A stretch of 5,157 bases of DNA. It comes from Chloroflexota bacterium. GTDB taxonomy: Bacteria; Chloroflexota; Limnocylindria; Limnocylindrales; CSP1-4. Below, in pieces: positions 1 through 4,802 of this stretch. The DNA is taken from the NCBI GenBank assembly GCA_013696275.1, contig JACCYW010000036.1, positions 1 to 5,157 of the forward strand, in the 5' to 3' direction. The number at the start of each line of letters is the position of its first letter. Position 1 is the first letter of the stretch. Position numbers and translations under genes: made by a program. The notes below the pieces were generated by a model that saw only the letters and a list, made by a program, of their open reading frames with translations, searched no databases and had not been told where the DNA came from.

Positions 1-324
1 ATCGTCCACCTGGTCGCGCGCCTGCCGCGCGGGCAGGTCGTCCGGCTACGCGACGTGGTCGATCGGCTGAACGCCGATTACGTCGACTGGTCGTTCAGCA
101 GACCGGTCGTGGCAGCGGCCCTGATCCAGCTCCAGGCGAACTGGATGACCGACTATCGCAACGCAAGCGGTATCGTGTTGGAAGAGGGGGAACGTGGGGC
201 GGTCGTGACGATAGAGGACTCGACGAGAGTCGATCCATGGATCGTGCGTCAAGCTGACCGCATCGCCGATGAATGCCGCGAACGCCTTCGGACGTTCGCG
301 CTGGAGGAAGGCGCTCGGCCCTAG
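1..324 (+). CDS. Hypothetical protein, 3' part only
   Basis: The frame is open from the first base of the window to a TAG at 322-324, so the start lies upstream; 107 residues are visible. A GTG at 55 is only an internal candidate, because coding-like sequence (IVHLVARLPRGQVVRLRDV) runs straight into it from the left edge. I do not recognise the family. The visible part is rich in charged and helical segments (RLRDVVDRLN, VVAAALIQLQ), followed by a short stretch (GIVLEEGERGAVVTIED) that could form a beta hairpin, and a last amphipathic helix (IVRQADRIADECRERLRTF). A helix-helix-hairpin order of this kind is compatible with a winged-helix fold, but that is only inference. No signal peptide or membrane segment is visible. 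The stop lies 32 bp before the sulfurtransferase ATG on the same strand, so the two may be co-transcribed. Confidence 0.75.
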   Translation: MVHLVARLPRGQVVRLRDVVDRLNADYVDWSFSRPVVAAALIQLQANWMTDYRNASGIVLEEGERGAVVTIEDSTRVDPWIVRQADRIADECRERLRTFALEEGARP

Positions 325-341
325 TGGCGCGGGCGACCCAG

Positions 342-346
342 GGAGG
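342..346 (+). promoter_or_regulatory. Ribosome binding site of the sulfurtransferase
   Basis: GGAGG lies 10 nt before the ATG at 357. The spacing is slightly long, but this is the clearest Shine-Dalgarno match near the start. It favours this ATG over the upstream in-frame ATG at 273. Confidence 0.6.
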
Positions 347-356
347 ACAGGCAACG

Positions 357-1196
357 ATGGCCGTAGATACGACGAAAGCACTGGTCGATGCCGACTGGGC
401 ACAGCAACACCTTGATGATCCGGGCGTCCGCTTCGTCGAGGTGGACGTGGACACGAGCGCGTATCAGCAGGGCCACCTCCCGGGGGCGGTGGCCTGGGAC
501 TGGACCAGCCAACTCTCCGACGGCATCCGCCGGGACATCGTGAGCCGCCAGGATCTGGCCAGGCTGCTCAGCCAGAGCGGTATCGGCAACGACACTCACA
601 TCGTGCTCTACGGCGACAACAACAACTGGTTCGCGGCATGGGCTTACTGGCAGCTCAAGCTGCACGGTTGGGAGCGCGTCAGCATCATGGACGGCGGTCG
701 CAAGTATTGGATGGAGAAGGGCCTGGCGACCACGACCGATGCCCCCTCGCACGCCCCGACTGATGTGGAAGTCGCTGAGCGCTCGGATGACCTGCGCGCA
801 TTCCGGGATGACATCCTGCCGCGCATCGGCGAGGCCGGCATGGCGCTCGTGGACGTGAGGTCGCCGGCCGAGTACGCCGGAGAGGTATTCGCCCCGCCCG
901 GCGTGACCAGCGAAGGGGCGCAGCGCAAGGGCCACATCCCAGGCGCCGCCAGTATCCCGTGGGCCCAGGCTGTCACGGAGGACGGTCGATTCAAGTCGCC
1001 CGACGAGCTCAAGAGCCTCTACGAGGGTAAGGGCGTGACGCCGGACAAGGAGGTCGTCGCGTACTGTCGTATCGGCGAGCGCTCCAGCCACAGCTGGTTC
1101 GTGCTGCATGAGCTGCTGGGCTACCCCAGGGTGCGCAACTACGACGGGTCATGGACCGAATGGGGATCCATGGTCAACGTGCCTATCGAGCGCTAG
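357..1196 (+). CDS. Thiosulfate sulfurtransferase (tandem rhodanese, CysA2/SseA-like)
   Basis: This 279-residue protein has two rhodanese domains and should move sulfane sulfur from thiosulfate (or a related donor) to a thiol or cyanide acceptor in the cytoplasm. Domain 1 (about residues 8-130) has GHLPGA at 39-44, the family stretch LYGDNNNWFAAWAYW from 84 and DGG at 112-114. It has Asp87 in place of a catalytic cysteine, as is normal for the inactive half. Domain 2 (about 160-275) has DVRSPAEYAGE at 166-176, GHIPGA at 192-197 and the active loop CRIGERSS, with catalytic Cys237. The C-terminal NYDGSWTEWGS is also typical. From memory it closely resembles mycobacterial CysA2 in length and motifs. 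The ATG at 357 is preferred because GGAGG sits at 342-346 and the family begins here; an in-frame ATG at 273 lies inside the upstream gene. The stop overlaps the stop of the convergent hydrolase. Confidence 0.95.
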   Translation: MAVDTTKALVDADWAQQHLDDPGVRFVEVDVDTSAYQQGHLPGAVAWDWTSQLSDGIRRDIVSRQDLARLLSQSGIGNDTHIVLYGDNNNWFAAWAYWQLKLHGWERVSIMDGGRKYWMEKGLATTTDAPSHAPTDVEVAERSDDLRAFRDDILPRIGEAGMALVDVRSPAEYAGEVFAPPGVTSEGAQRKGHIPGAASIPWAQAVTEDGRFKSPDELKSLYEGKGVTPDKEVVAYCRIGERSSHSWFVLHELLGYPRVRNYDGSWTEWGSMVNVPIER

Positions 1197-2371
1197 CCCC
1201 TCGACCGCTGGTCAGGCAGCGCACGATAGACCTGGGCCAGACAGTCGAACATGGGGCCGTCGCTCGCGCCCCACAGGTTGGTCAGGAACACGAAGACCAG
1301 ATCGCGCTCCGGGTCGACCCAGATGCGGGTCCCGGTCGCTCCGCCGTGGGTGAACGCTCTGGCTGATGCCGGCACCCACGGGATCGGTCCGTCTCCTTCG
1401 GGGTCGACCGCCACCGTAGGGACTACGCTCGGCAGCGTGCCGTCCGGTCGAGGCTTGCCCCAGCCCAGTGCATAGTTTGGGTCGCGCCTGGCTCCATCGG
1501 GCCCGATCTCGACGATGCCGGCCGTCTGCTCGGTCGTCATCTCGGTGACGGCGTCATCGGAAAGCAGCCCGTCGCGCGAACCGAATGACCGCAGCAGTGC
1601 TCTGCCAAAGGCCAGCAGGTCGGCCGCCGTCCCGAACGTTCCTCCACCAGGCAATGTGGCGCGGGCCAGGAACCGGAGCGTCAGCTCACGCACGATGAAG
1701 TTGCGCAGCGGCACGCCCTCCACGGTCACTATCCGGGATCGGGCATAGCGCGGATCGAAGCTGGTATCGGTCATGCCGATCGGATCCAGCACGAGTCGGC
1801 GGAGGGCGGCCGGGAACGGGAGCCCGGTCGCCCGCGCCATGATCTCGGCCAGCAGGAAGAACGAGGCAGAGCAGTACTCGTAGCGAGTCCCCGGCTCGAA
1901 GCGCAGGTCCGAAGTACAGACCAGCCCCAACATCCGTTGAGCTGACGGCCGTTGGCGGCGCAGGAGGTCGGGATCAAGGTCAGCTATGCCGGCCGTGTGG
2001 CTGAGCACATGGCGCACGCTCACGCGGGACTTGCCCTCCCCCTTGAAGGCCGGGACGTAGCTCTGGACAGGTGCATCCAGGTCGACCGCGCCGGCGTCTA
2101 CCAGGCGCATCACGGCCGTCGCAACGACCGGCTTGGTCACCGATGCCAGGAAGAAGATGGACTCGGGATCCAGTCGAGGTGTGCCCGGTCCGGGTAGCAC
2201 CTCGATGCCCAGGACCCCGCTCGAATCAGCTATCCCGATGACCGAGCAGGGCAGCGTCCCGGCCGCTACCGCCCGCGCCGCCGGCGCCAGGCAGGCTCGC
2301 AGCGCCGCGGGCTCAAGGCGCGCCGGAACGGCCTGGCTGAACGGGACGCTGAGGCGCGACGAGGCGACCAC
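1193..2371 (-). CDS. Serine hydrolase of the beta-lactamase / penicillin-binding (class C-like) family
   Basis: The protein has 392 residues when read from the GTG at 2371; an in-frame ATG at 2416 would add 15. It belongs to the class C beta-lactamase-like serine hydrolases, a family including D-aminopeptidases, esterases and class C-type enzymes; the substrate cannot be told from sequence. The nucleophile motif is S-V-T-K (Ser77, Lys80), inside FFLASVTKPVVA. The second motif is Y-C-S (Tyr166), where most relatives have Y-x-N. The third is the H-G-G box (His342, in FTHGGATGTRIWVDP). The VRHVLSHTAGI and NYALGWG stretches are also family hallmarks. There is no signal peptide or membrane segment, so it is probably cytoplasmic and less likely a cell-wall enzyme. 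I prefer the GTG because a TATCAT hexamer lies 9 nt upstream and because the ATG start would overlap the divergent gene. Neither start has a good Shine-Dalgarno site. Its stop overlaps that of the convergent sulfurtransferase inside CTAG. Confidence 0.9.
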   Translation of the reverse strand: MVASSRLSVPFSQAVPARLEPAALRACLAPAARAVAAGTLPCSVIGIADSSGVLGIEVLPGPGTPRLDPESIFFLASVTKPVVATAVMRLVDAGAVDLDAPVQSYVPAFKGEGKSRVSVRHVLSHTAGIADLDPDLLRRQRPSAQRMLGLVCTSDLRFEPGTRYEYCSASFFLLAEIMARATGLPFPAALRRLVLDPIGMTDTSFDPRYARSRIVTVEGVPLRNFIVRELTLRFLARATLPGGGTFGTAADLLAFGRALLRSFGSRDGLLSDDAVTEMTTEQTAGIVEIGPDGARRDPNYALGWGKPRPDGTLPSVVPTVAVDPEGDGPIPWVPASARAFTHGGATGTRIWVDPERDLVFVFLTNLWGASDGPMFDCLAQVYRALPDQRSRG

Positions 2372-2379
2372 GGTCGGCC

Positions 2380-2386
2380 GATGATA
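2380..2386. promoter_or_regulatory. Putative overlapping divergent -10 elements between the hydrolase and the 109-aa gene
   Basis: On the minus strand, TATCAT (2386 to 2381) lies 9 nt before the GTG at 2371. On the plus strand, GATGAT (2380-2385) lies 7 nt before the ATG at 2393. Both would place transcription starts at or next to the start codons, giving leaderless mRNAs. The plus-strand hexamer is the weaker one because it lacks the first T. No convincing -35 elements were seen. Confidence 0.35.
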
Positions 2387-2392
2387 GGTGCG

Positions 2393-2722
2393 ATGACACG
2401 TCGGCAGCTCATCCACGAGACCCGCGCCCTGATCACCGAGGGCGAACGACTCCAGGCAGCTCCCTCCCTCGGATCACTGCAGGTCTGGCTCCAGCGCTCC
2501 GATGACCTCCTGGCGGGTGCCTGGGGTCCGATGGACCGCTACCACCTCGCCTGGCTGATGGTCGGTCGGCCCAAGGAGATCGTCCGTGGGCGCTTGATGA
2601 CGCGCGCCGAAGAGGAGAGCTACGTCCGGGAGGTGGCCGACCAGAAGACGGCTGCCCTGCTCATGAGTCTCCGCGCCATAGACGAGCAGGCGATGCCGTT
2701 CCTCGGTGAGACGCAGGAGTGA
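2393..2722 (+). CDS. Hypothetical small protein, 109 aa
   Basis: I do not recognise this protein. It is a short, mainly helical, soluble-looking chain beginning MTRRQLIHETRALITEGERL, with a tryptophan-containing central part (LQVWLQRSDDLL, AWGPMDRYHLAWLMVG) and an acidic C-terminus. No signal peptide, membrane segment, cysteine or obvious catalytic motif is present. Two starts are possible: the ATG at 2381, with nothing like a ribosome site before it, and the ATG at 2393. I prefer 2393 because it gives a 21-bp gap to the divergent hydrolase, matching the other divergent pair, and leaves a -10-like hexamer 7 nt upstream. It could share a promoter region with the hydrolase. Its TGA stop directly abuts the stop of the membrane-protein gene on the other strand. 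The codon bias favouring GC third positions supports real coding. Confidence 0.75.
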   Translation: MTRRQLIHETRALITEGERLQAAPSLGSLQVWLQRSDDLLAGAWGPMDRYHLAWLMVGRPKEIVRGRLMTRAEEESYVREVADQKTAALLMSLRAIDEQAMPFLGETQE

Positions 2723-3250
2723 TCAGCGGGCAGAGCGCCACGCCAGCGCCGCCAGGAGCAGCAACTGGCCACCATCTATGAGCGAGAGTTGCGGTGTCAG
2801 CCAAACGATGAACGGGCTGTTCACCAAGCGCTCGCCGATGCTCAGTGTCGAGCCAGGCAGGATGGCCAGCGAGACGAGCCAGTCGACCAGACGGCCGCCC
2901 AGCCAGGCGAGCACCCCGCACGCGGCTCCGATGACGCGCGTGGCATCGGCCGCCGGCTGCCCCGTGCTTCGCCAGGTCGCACGGACGACGGCCACCCCTA
3001 TCGCCCAGCCGCCGACGACCGCCACGACCAGCAGGCCGAGCGTCACGTCCAGGATCGCCGACAGCAGGCCCAGGACGAGTGCCGTCGCTCCGCCCACCAG
3101 GAGGCCGGCCAGGGCTCCGCGAAGGTGCGCCGGGCCCGTCGCTACGGGCGCGCTGCGGGATCGATAACGTTCACCTGGCGGACGAGCCAGCCCGTCGCGA
3201 CGACGGACCTCGCCCGCCGTGGCCTCTTCGTCTCCTCGTCGACCCGACAT
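2723..3250 (-). CDS. Small hypothetical membrane protein, 175 aa
   Basis: The first 40 residues are hydrophilic and rich in Arg, Asp and Glu (MSGRRGDEEATAGEVRRRDG), suggesting a cytoplasmic tail. Hydrophobic segments follow at about 44-67, 70-89 and 104-131, with a shorter one at 160-171, so there are three or four membrane helices. Positive residues between them (RATWRSTG near 90-97) fit a cytoplasmic loop. I recognise no family and see no transport or catalytic motif. Two competing plus-strand open frames cover the same bases, but they encode low-complexity Ser/Arg/Pro-rich chains without hydrophobic structure, so the minus strand is the real gene. The ATG at 3250 has no Shine-Dalgarno site but a TAGTCT hexamer 8 nt upstream, suggesting a leaderless transcript divergent from the 3272 gene. 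Confidence 0.78.
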   Translation of the reverse strand: MSGRRGDEEATAGEVRRRDGLARPPGERYRSRSAPVATGPAHLRGALAGLLVGGATALVLGLLSAILDVTLGLLVVAVVGGWAIGVAVVRATWRSTGQPAADATRVIGAACGVLAWLGGRLVDWLVSLAILPGSTLSIGERLVNSPFIVWLTPQLSLIDGGQLLLLAALAWRSAR

Positions 3251-3255
3251 GTGTC

Positions 3256-3266
3256 GCTAGACTAGC
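3256..3266. promoter_or_regulatory. Symmetric divergent promoter with overlapping -10 hexamers
   Basis: The 11-bp inverted repeat GCTAGACTAGC is centred on base 3261, exactly midway between the start codons at 3250 (minus) and 3272 (plus). It contains TAGACT (3258-3263) on the plus strand and TAGTCT (3264 to 3259) on the minus strand. Each is a TAnnnT -10-type hexamer exactly 8 nt from its ATG, and neither gene has a Shine-Dalgarno site. The layout fits a bidirectional leaderless promoter; the palindrome could also bind a dimeric regulator. No clear -35 elements were found. Confidence 0.55.
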
Positions 3267-3271
3267 TTCCG

Positions 3272-3775
3272 ATGGCTCATCCCAGTCTTGGCCTGCCGGT
3301 CGCCGATCCGACCAGCGGCTTCCCGCGTGCCGCGGCGCGCCTCCGCGCTGATCGCACCAAGCTGGCCGTCCTGGCGCTCGAAGCTGCCGTCCGCCTTTCG
3401 GCCGGCTTTCGCGACCGGTACGACGAGCTGGCGCTGCGCCGTTTCTTGCGTGACTACGACCGTCATATCGAGCAGTTGGCGCGGGCACTGGAGACGGGCG
3501 ACGATGGCTTCGTGGTGAACTACGGAGAGTGGCTGGTGCCCCTCTACCGCCGTCGTGATGTACCGATGCGCGACTTCATCGTCCTTCTCGGTGGGCTTCG
3601 TGACGCAGCAGTCGCGGCGCTGCCGGCGACCGACGCCCGCCCGACTCGTCAGCTCATCGAGCGCTGGGCGGCACGCCTCCAGCATCACGGTCGGCTGCCC
3701 GGCGACCATGCCGGCAATCGCATCGTGCGCTTCTTCTGGAAGGGCGCCGGCATCGGCGACGATTCGGTCGTCTGA
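3272..3775 (+). CDS. Hypothetical helical protein, 167 aa, coupled to a DUF433 gene
   Basis: I cannot assign a family. After a short Pro/Gly-containing start, residues 22-140 look almost wholly alpha-helical. They include a Tyr/Phe/Trp-bearing core (FLRDYDRHIEQLARALETGD, FVVNYGEWLVPLYRRRDVPM) and a further amphipathic helix (DFIVLLGGLRDAAVAAL). The C-terminal 25 residues (RIVRFFWKGAGIGDDSVV) are less regular. The helical part vaguely recalls the helical sensory domain that precedes B12-binding modules in some regulators, but no cobalamin-binding DxHxxG motif is present, so this is a weak suggestion. No signal peptide or membrane segment is seen. The ATG at 3272 lacks a Shine-Dalgarno site but has TAGACT 8 nt upstream, which supports this start and leaderless translation. 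Its TGA overlaps the ATG of the next gene (TGATG), so the two are probably translationally coupled and functionally linked. Confidence 0.8.
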   Translation: MAHPSLGLPVADPTSGFPRAAARLRADRTKLAVLALEAAVRLSAGFRDRYDELALRRFLRDYDRHIEQLARALETGDDGFVVNYGEWLVPLYRRRDVPMRDFIVLLGGLRDAAVAALPATDARPTRQLIERWAARLQHHGRLPGDHAGNRIVRFFWKGAGIGDDSVV

Positions 3776-4122
3776 TGACCATCAAGTGGGTCAAGGTGGA
3801 TCCGTTGGTGATGAACGGTGAGCCGTTCTGTCATGCCACCCGGCTGACCGTGCGCAACCTGTTGGAGATGCGGGCAGCCGGCCTGTCTCCGTCCGAGATG
3901 ATCGGCCAGCATCCGGAACTCAGGCGCGTCGGGATCGCCGAGGCCTTCCGCTACGCAGCGGCGCAGCGTCAGCGCTACGCCTCGTTCTTCGGGCCGGGCG
4001 ATCGCCTGGCCGGGCCCGGCTTCAGTGCCGAGGAGGCCGCCATCCTGCCCGGACACCTACGGTCGATGTCGGGAGTCGTGGTCGACTCGGAGGAGCCCGA
4101 TCCGGTAGCCGTCTACCGCTGA
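3775..4122 (+). CDS. DUF433 domain-containing protein with C-terminal extension
   Basis: Residues 5-64 fit the DUF433 pattern: an N-terminal strand (VKVDPLVMNGEPF), the region that reads GKPxIxGTR in most relatives (here GEPFCHATRL), then a helix-turn-helix-like part (VRNLLEMRAAGLSPSEMIGQHPEL) and a final helix (IAEAFRYAAAQ). DUF433 proteins are small, and many act as VapB45-like antitoxins next to a DUF5615 PIN-like toxin. Here no such toxin follows; the partner is the upstream unknown gene, joined by a 1-bp overlap. Two oddities stand out: the usual GT of the signature is AT, and a tail of about 50 residues (65-115), including GFSAEEAAILPGHL, follows the domain where most relatives end. The start has no Shine-Dalgarno site, as expected under translational coupling. 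DNA binding is inferred from the family and not shown here. Confidence 0.8.
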   Translation: MTIKWVKVDPLVMNGEPFCHATRLTVRNLLEMRAAGLSPSEMIGQHPELRRVGIAEAFRYAAAQRQRYASFFGPGDRLAGPGFSAEEAAILPGHLRSMSGVVVDSEEPDPVAVYR

Positions 4123-4147
4123 GGTGACGGCGGATCCCGGCGACGTT

Positions 4148-4176
4148 GGTCCGGCTCGTACCAGCGAGTGCGGACC
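4148..4176 (+). terminator. Strong stem-loop after the DUF433 gene, possible terminator or RNA domain
   Basis: GGTCCGGCTCG (4148-4158) pairs with CGAGT and CGGACC (4165-4169 and 4171-4176), giving about 11 pairs, one of them G-T, with a single bulged G at 4170 and the 6-nt loop TACCAG. It starts 26 nt after the DUF433 stop, where a terminator would be expected. No T-run follows, so it is not a classic intrinsic terminator. It may instead be part of the structured region that begins 3 nt later. Confidence 0.45.
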
Positions 4177-4178
4177 GA

Positions 4179-4291
4179 GATGGTAAGTGAGCACTACGCG
4201 CTCGATCGCGCCGCTCGCCTCGAGGGGGACTGGTAAGCCCTCGCCGTGGACGGCGACGACCGCCAGAAGTGCCTGACCTCCACTTACCATC
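4179..4291 (+). ncRNA. Candidate structured RNA or cis-regulatory element (nested inverted repeats)
   Basis: A perfect 11-bp inverted repeat, GATGGTAAGTG (4179-4189) and CACTTACCATC (4281-4291), encloses a second pairing, GCACT (4191-4195) with AGTGC (4268-4272). Inside lie two hairpins. One is CTCGA/TCGAG (4201-4205 with 4220-4224). The other is a CTGG/CCAG stem (4230-4233 with 4263-4266) that carries TCGCCG/CGGCGA (4241-4246 with 4251-4256) around TGGA. This nesting resembles a multi-branched RNA aptamer with a closing stem. It sits 95 bp before the DUF59 gene, which is followed by a cobalamin adenosyltransferase gene. I could not match it to a known riboswitch consensus. The strand is unproven: the inverted repeat could equally be a pair of protein-binding sites or the ends of a small inserted element. 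Confidence 0.4.
4231..4237 (+). repeat. Third copy of the TGGTAAG motif
   Basis: TGGTAAG occurs at 4181-4187 and 4231-4237 in direct orientation, and again inverted at 4283-4289 (CTTACCA). Three copies of a 7-mer in about 110 bp raise the possibility of repeated protein-binding sites instead of, or as well as, an RNA fold. Confidence 0.3.
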
Positions 4292-4371
4292 CCATACGAG
4301 CCTAAGGCGCGCAAAAGAGAGGTTCGGCGGTCCGTCGGCGAAGCGGAAGGGATCACGGTGTTAGCATGGTC

Positions 4372-4377
4372 AGGAGG
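4372..4377 (+). promoter_or_regulatory. Ribosome binding site of the DUF59 gene
   Basis: AGGAGG lies 9 nt before the ATG at 4387. It is the strongest Shine-Dalgarno sequence in the window. It selects 4387 over the in-frame ATG at 4366, which lies upstream of this site and has none of its own. Confidence 0.75.
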
Positions 4378-4386
4378 CATCCCCAC

Positions 4387-4788
4387 ATGACCGACACCGT
4401 ATCCCCCACGACTGAGACGGCGAGCAGCGTTGCGCCGGGATCCTCCGAGATCGGCGTACAGGCGCCGGCTGGAGGGGATCCCGCTGACGGCGCGGCTGCA
4501 GTCGACCCCCAGGCGCGCGCGCGCGAGCTGGCCATCCTGGACGCACTGCGCGCCGTGGTCGACCCCGAGATCGGCATGAACGTCGTGGAACTCGCTTTGA
4601 TCAGGCAGATCGTGCTGGGCCCGGATCAGACCGAGGTCAGGATGATCCTGACCACACCTTTCTGCCCATACGCCGGCTCGATGGTCCAACAGGTCAAGGA
4701 GCAGACGGAGTCGGTCGTGGACCATGAGGTCAAGGTGACGCTCCTCGCCGAGCGCTGGGATCCGCGTGACGCGGGCCTCGTCTGGTAG
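4387..4788 (+). CDS. MIP18/DUF59-family metal-sulfur cluster assembly factor
   Basis: This 133-residue protein carries one DUF59 (MIP18, SufT/PaaD-like) domain at about residues 48-128. Such proteins help deliver or mature Fe-S clusters on target enzymes in the cytoplasm. Visible signatures are DPEIGMNVVEL from residue 59, the strand VRMILTTPFCPYAGSMVQQV with the conserved cysteine Cys93, and the C-terminal hydrophobic strand VKVTLLAERWDP. The first 47 residues are a Thr/Ser/Ala/Pro-rich, probably disordered extension that short family members lack. The start at 4387 is set by AGGAGG 9 nt upstream. A 264-bp gap with strong dyad structure precedes it, so it probably heads its own transcript. 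The adenosyltransferase follows 14 nt after its stop, suggesting a shared transcript. Its exact client proteins cannot be told. It is not in a recognisable suf or paa cluster within this window. Confidence 0.9.
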   Translation: MTDTVSPTTETASSVAPGSSEIGVQAPAGGDPADGAAAVDPQARARELAILDALRAVVDPEIGMNVVELALIRQIVLGPDQTEVRMILTTPFCPYAGSMVQQVKEQTESVVDHEVKVTLLAERWDPRDAGLVW

Positions 4789-4792
4789 GAGC

Positions 4793-4797
4793 GGAGG
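4793..4797 (+). promoter_or_regulatory. Ribosome-site-like GGAGG before a missing start codon
   Basis: GGAGG lies 5 nt before the in-frame GTC at 4803, where the adenosyltransferase would be expected to start. A second purine-rich match, AGGAG at 4787-4791, overlaps the stop of the DUF59 gene. The site argues that translation should begin near 4803, although no ATG, GTG or TTG is there in frame. Confidence 0.5.
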
Positions 4798-4802
4798 ACA
4801 CG

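Noticed and set aside
273..356. Upstream ATG at 273 extending the sulfurtransferase by 28 residues
   Set aside because: The extension lies mostly inside the upstream gene, does not match the family N-terminus, and the GGAGG at 342-346 points to the ATG at 357.
321..1109. Minus-strand open frame of 262 codons opposite the sulfurtransferase
   Set aside because: It is antisense to a strongly supported rhodanese gene and has no recognisable domain of its own.
2706..3265. Plus-strand open frames of 153 and 158 codons opposite the membrane protein
   Set aside because: They encode low-complexity Ser/Arg/Pro/Gln-rich chains without domains, while the minus strand shows clear membrane helices and a start with a promoter-like hexamer.
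4180..4236. 18-codon plus-strand frame (MVSEHYALDRAARLEGDW) starting in the left arm of the inverted repeat
   Set aside because: It has no good Shine-Dalgarno site, no run of one amino acid to suggest attenuation, and no sign of conservation can be seen. It stays possible as a leader peptide but is unsupported.
4179..4291. Small transposable element with 11-bp terminal inverted repeats
   Set aside because: No target-site duplication is visible at the flanks (CCGA before, CCAT after), and the internal nested pairings fit an RNA fold better. Finding other genomic copies would revive the idea.
4362..4367. TAGCAT as the -10 element of the DUF59 gene
   Set aside because: It would start transcription near 4374, inside the AGGAGG ribosome site, and no -35 element is visible. 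A promoter further upstream is more likely.
4123..4386. Known cobalamin riboswitch upstream of the B12 enzyme
   Set aside because: No convincing B12 box and no core with the expected spacing could be aligned by eye. The enclosed region is shorter than typical members and sits before DUF59, not directly before the adenosyltransferase. A covariance-model search would decide.
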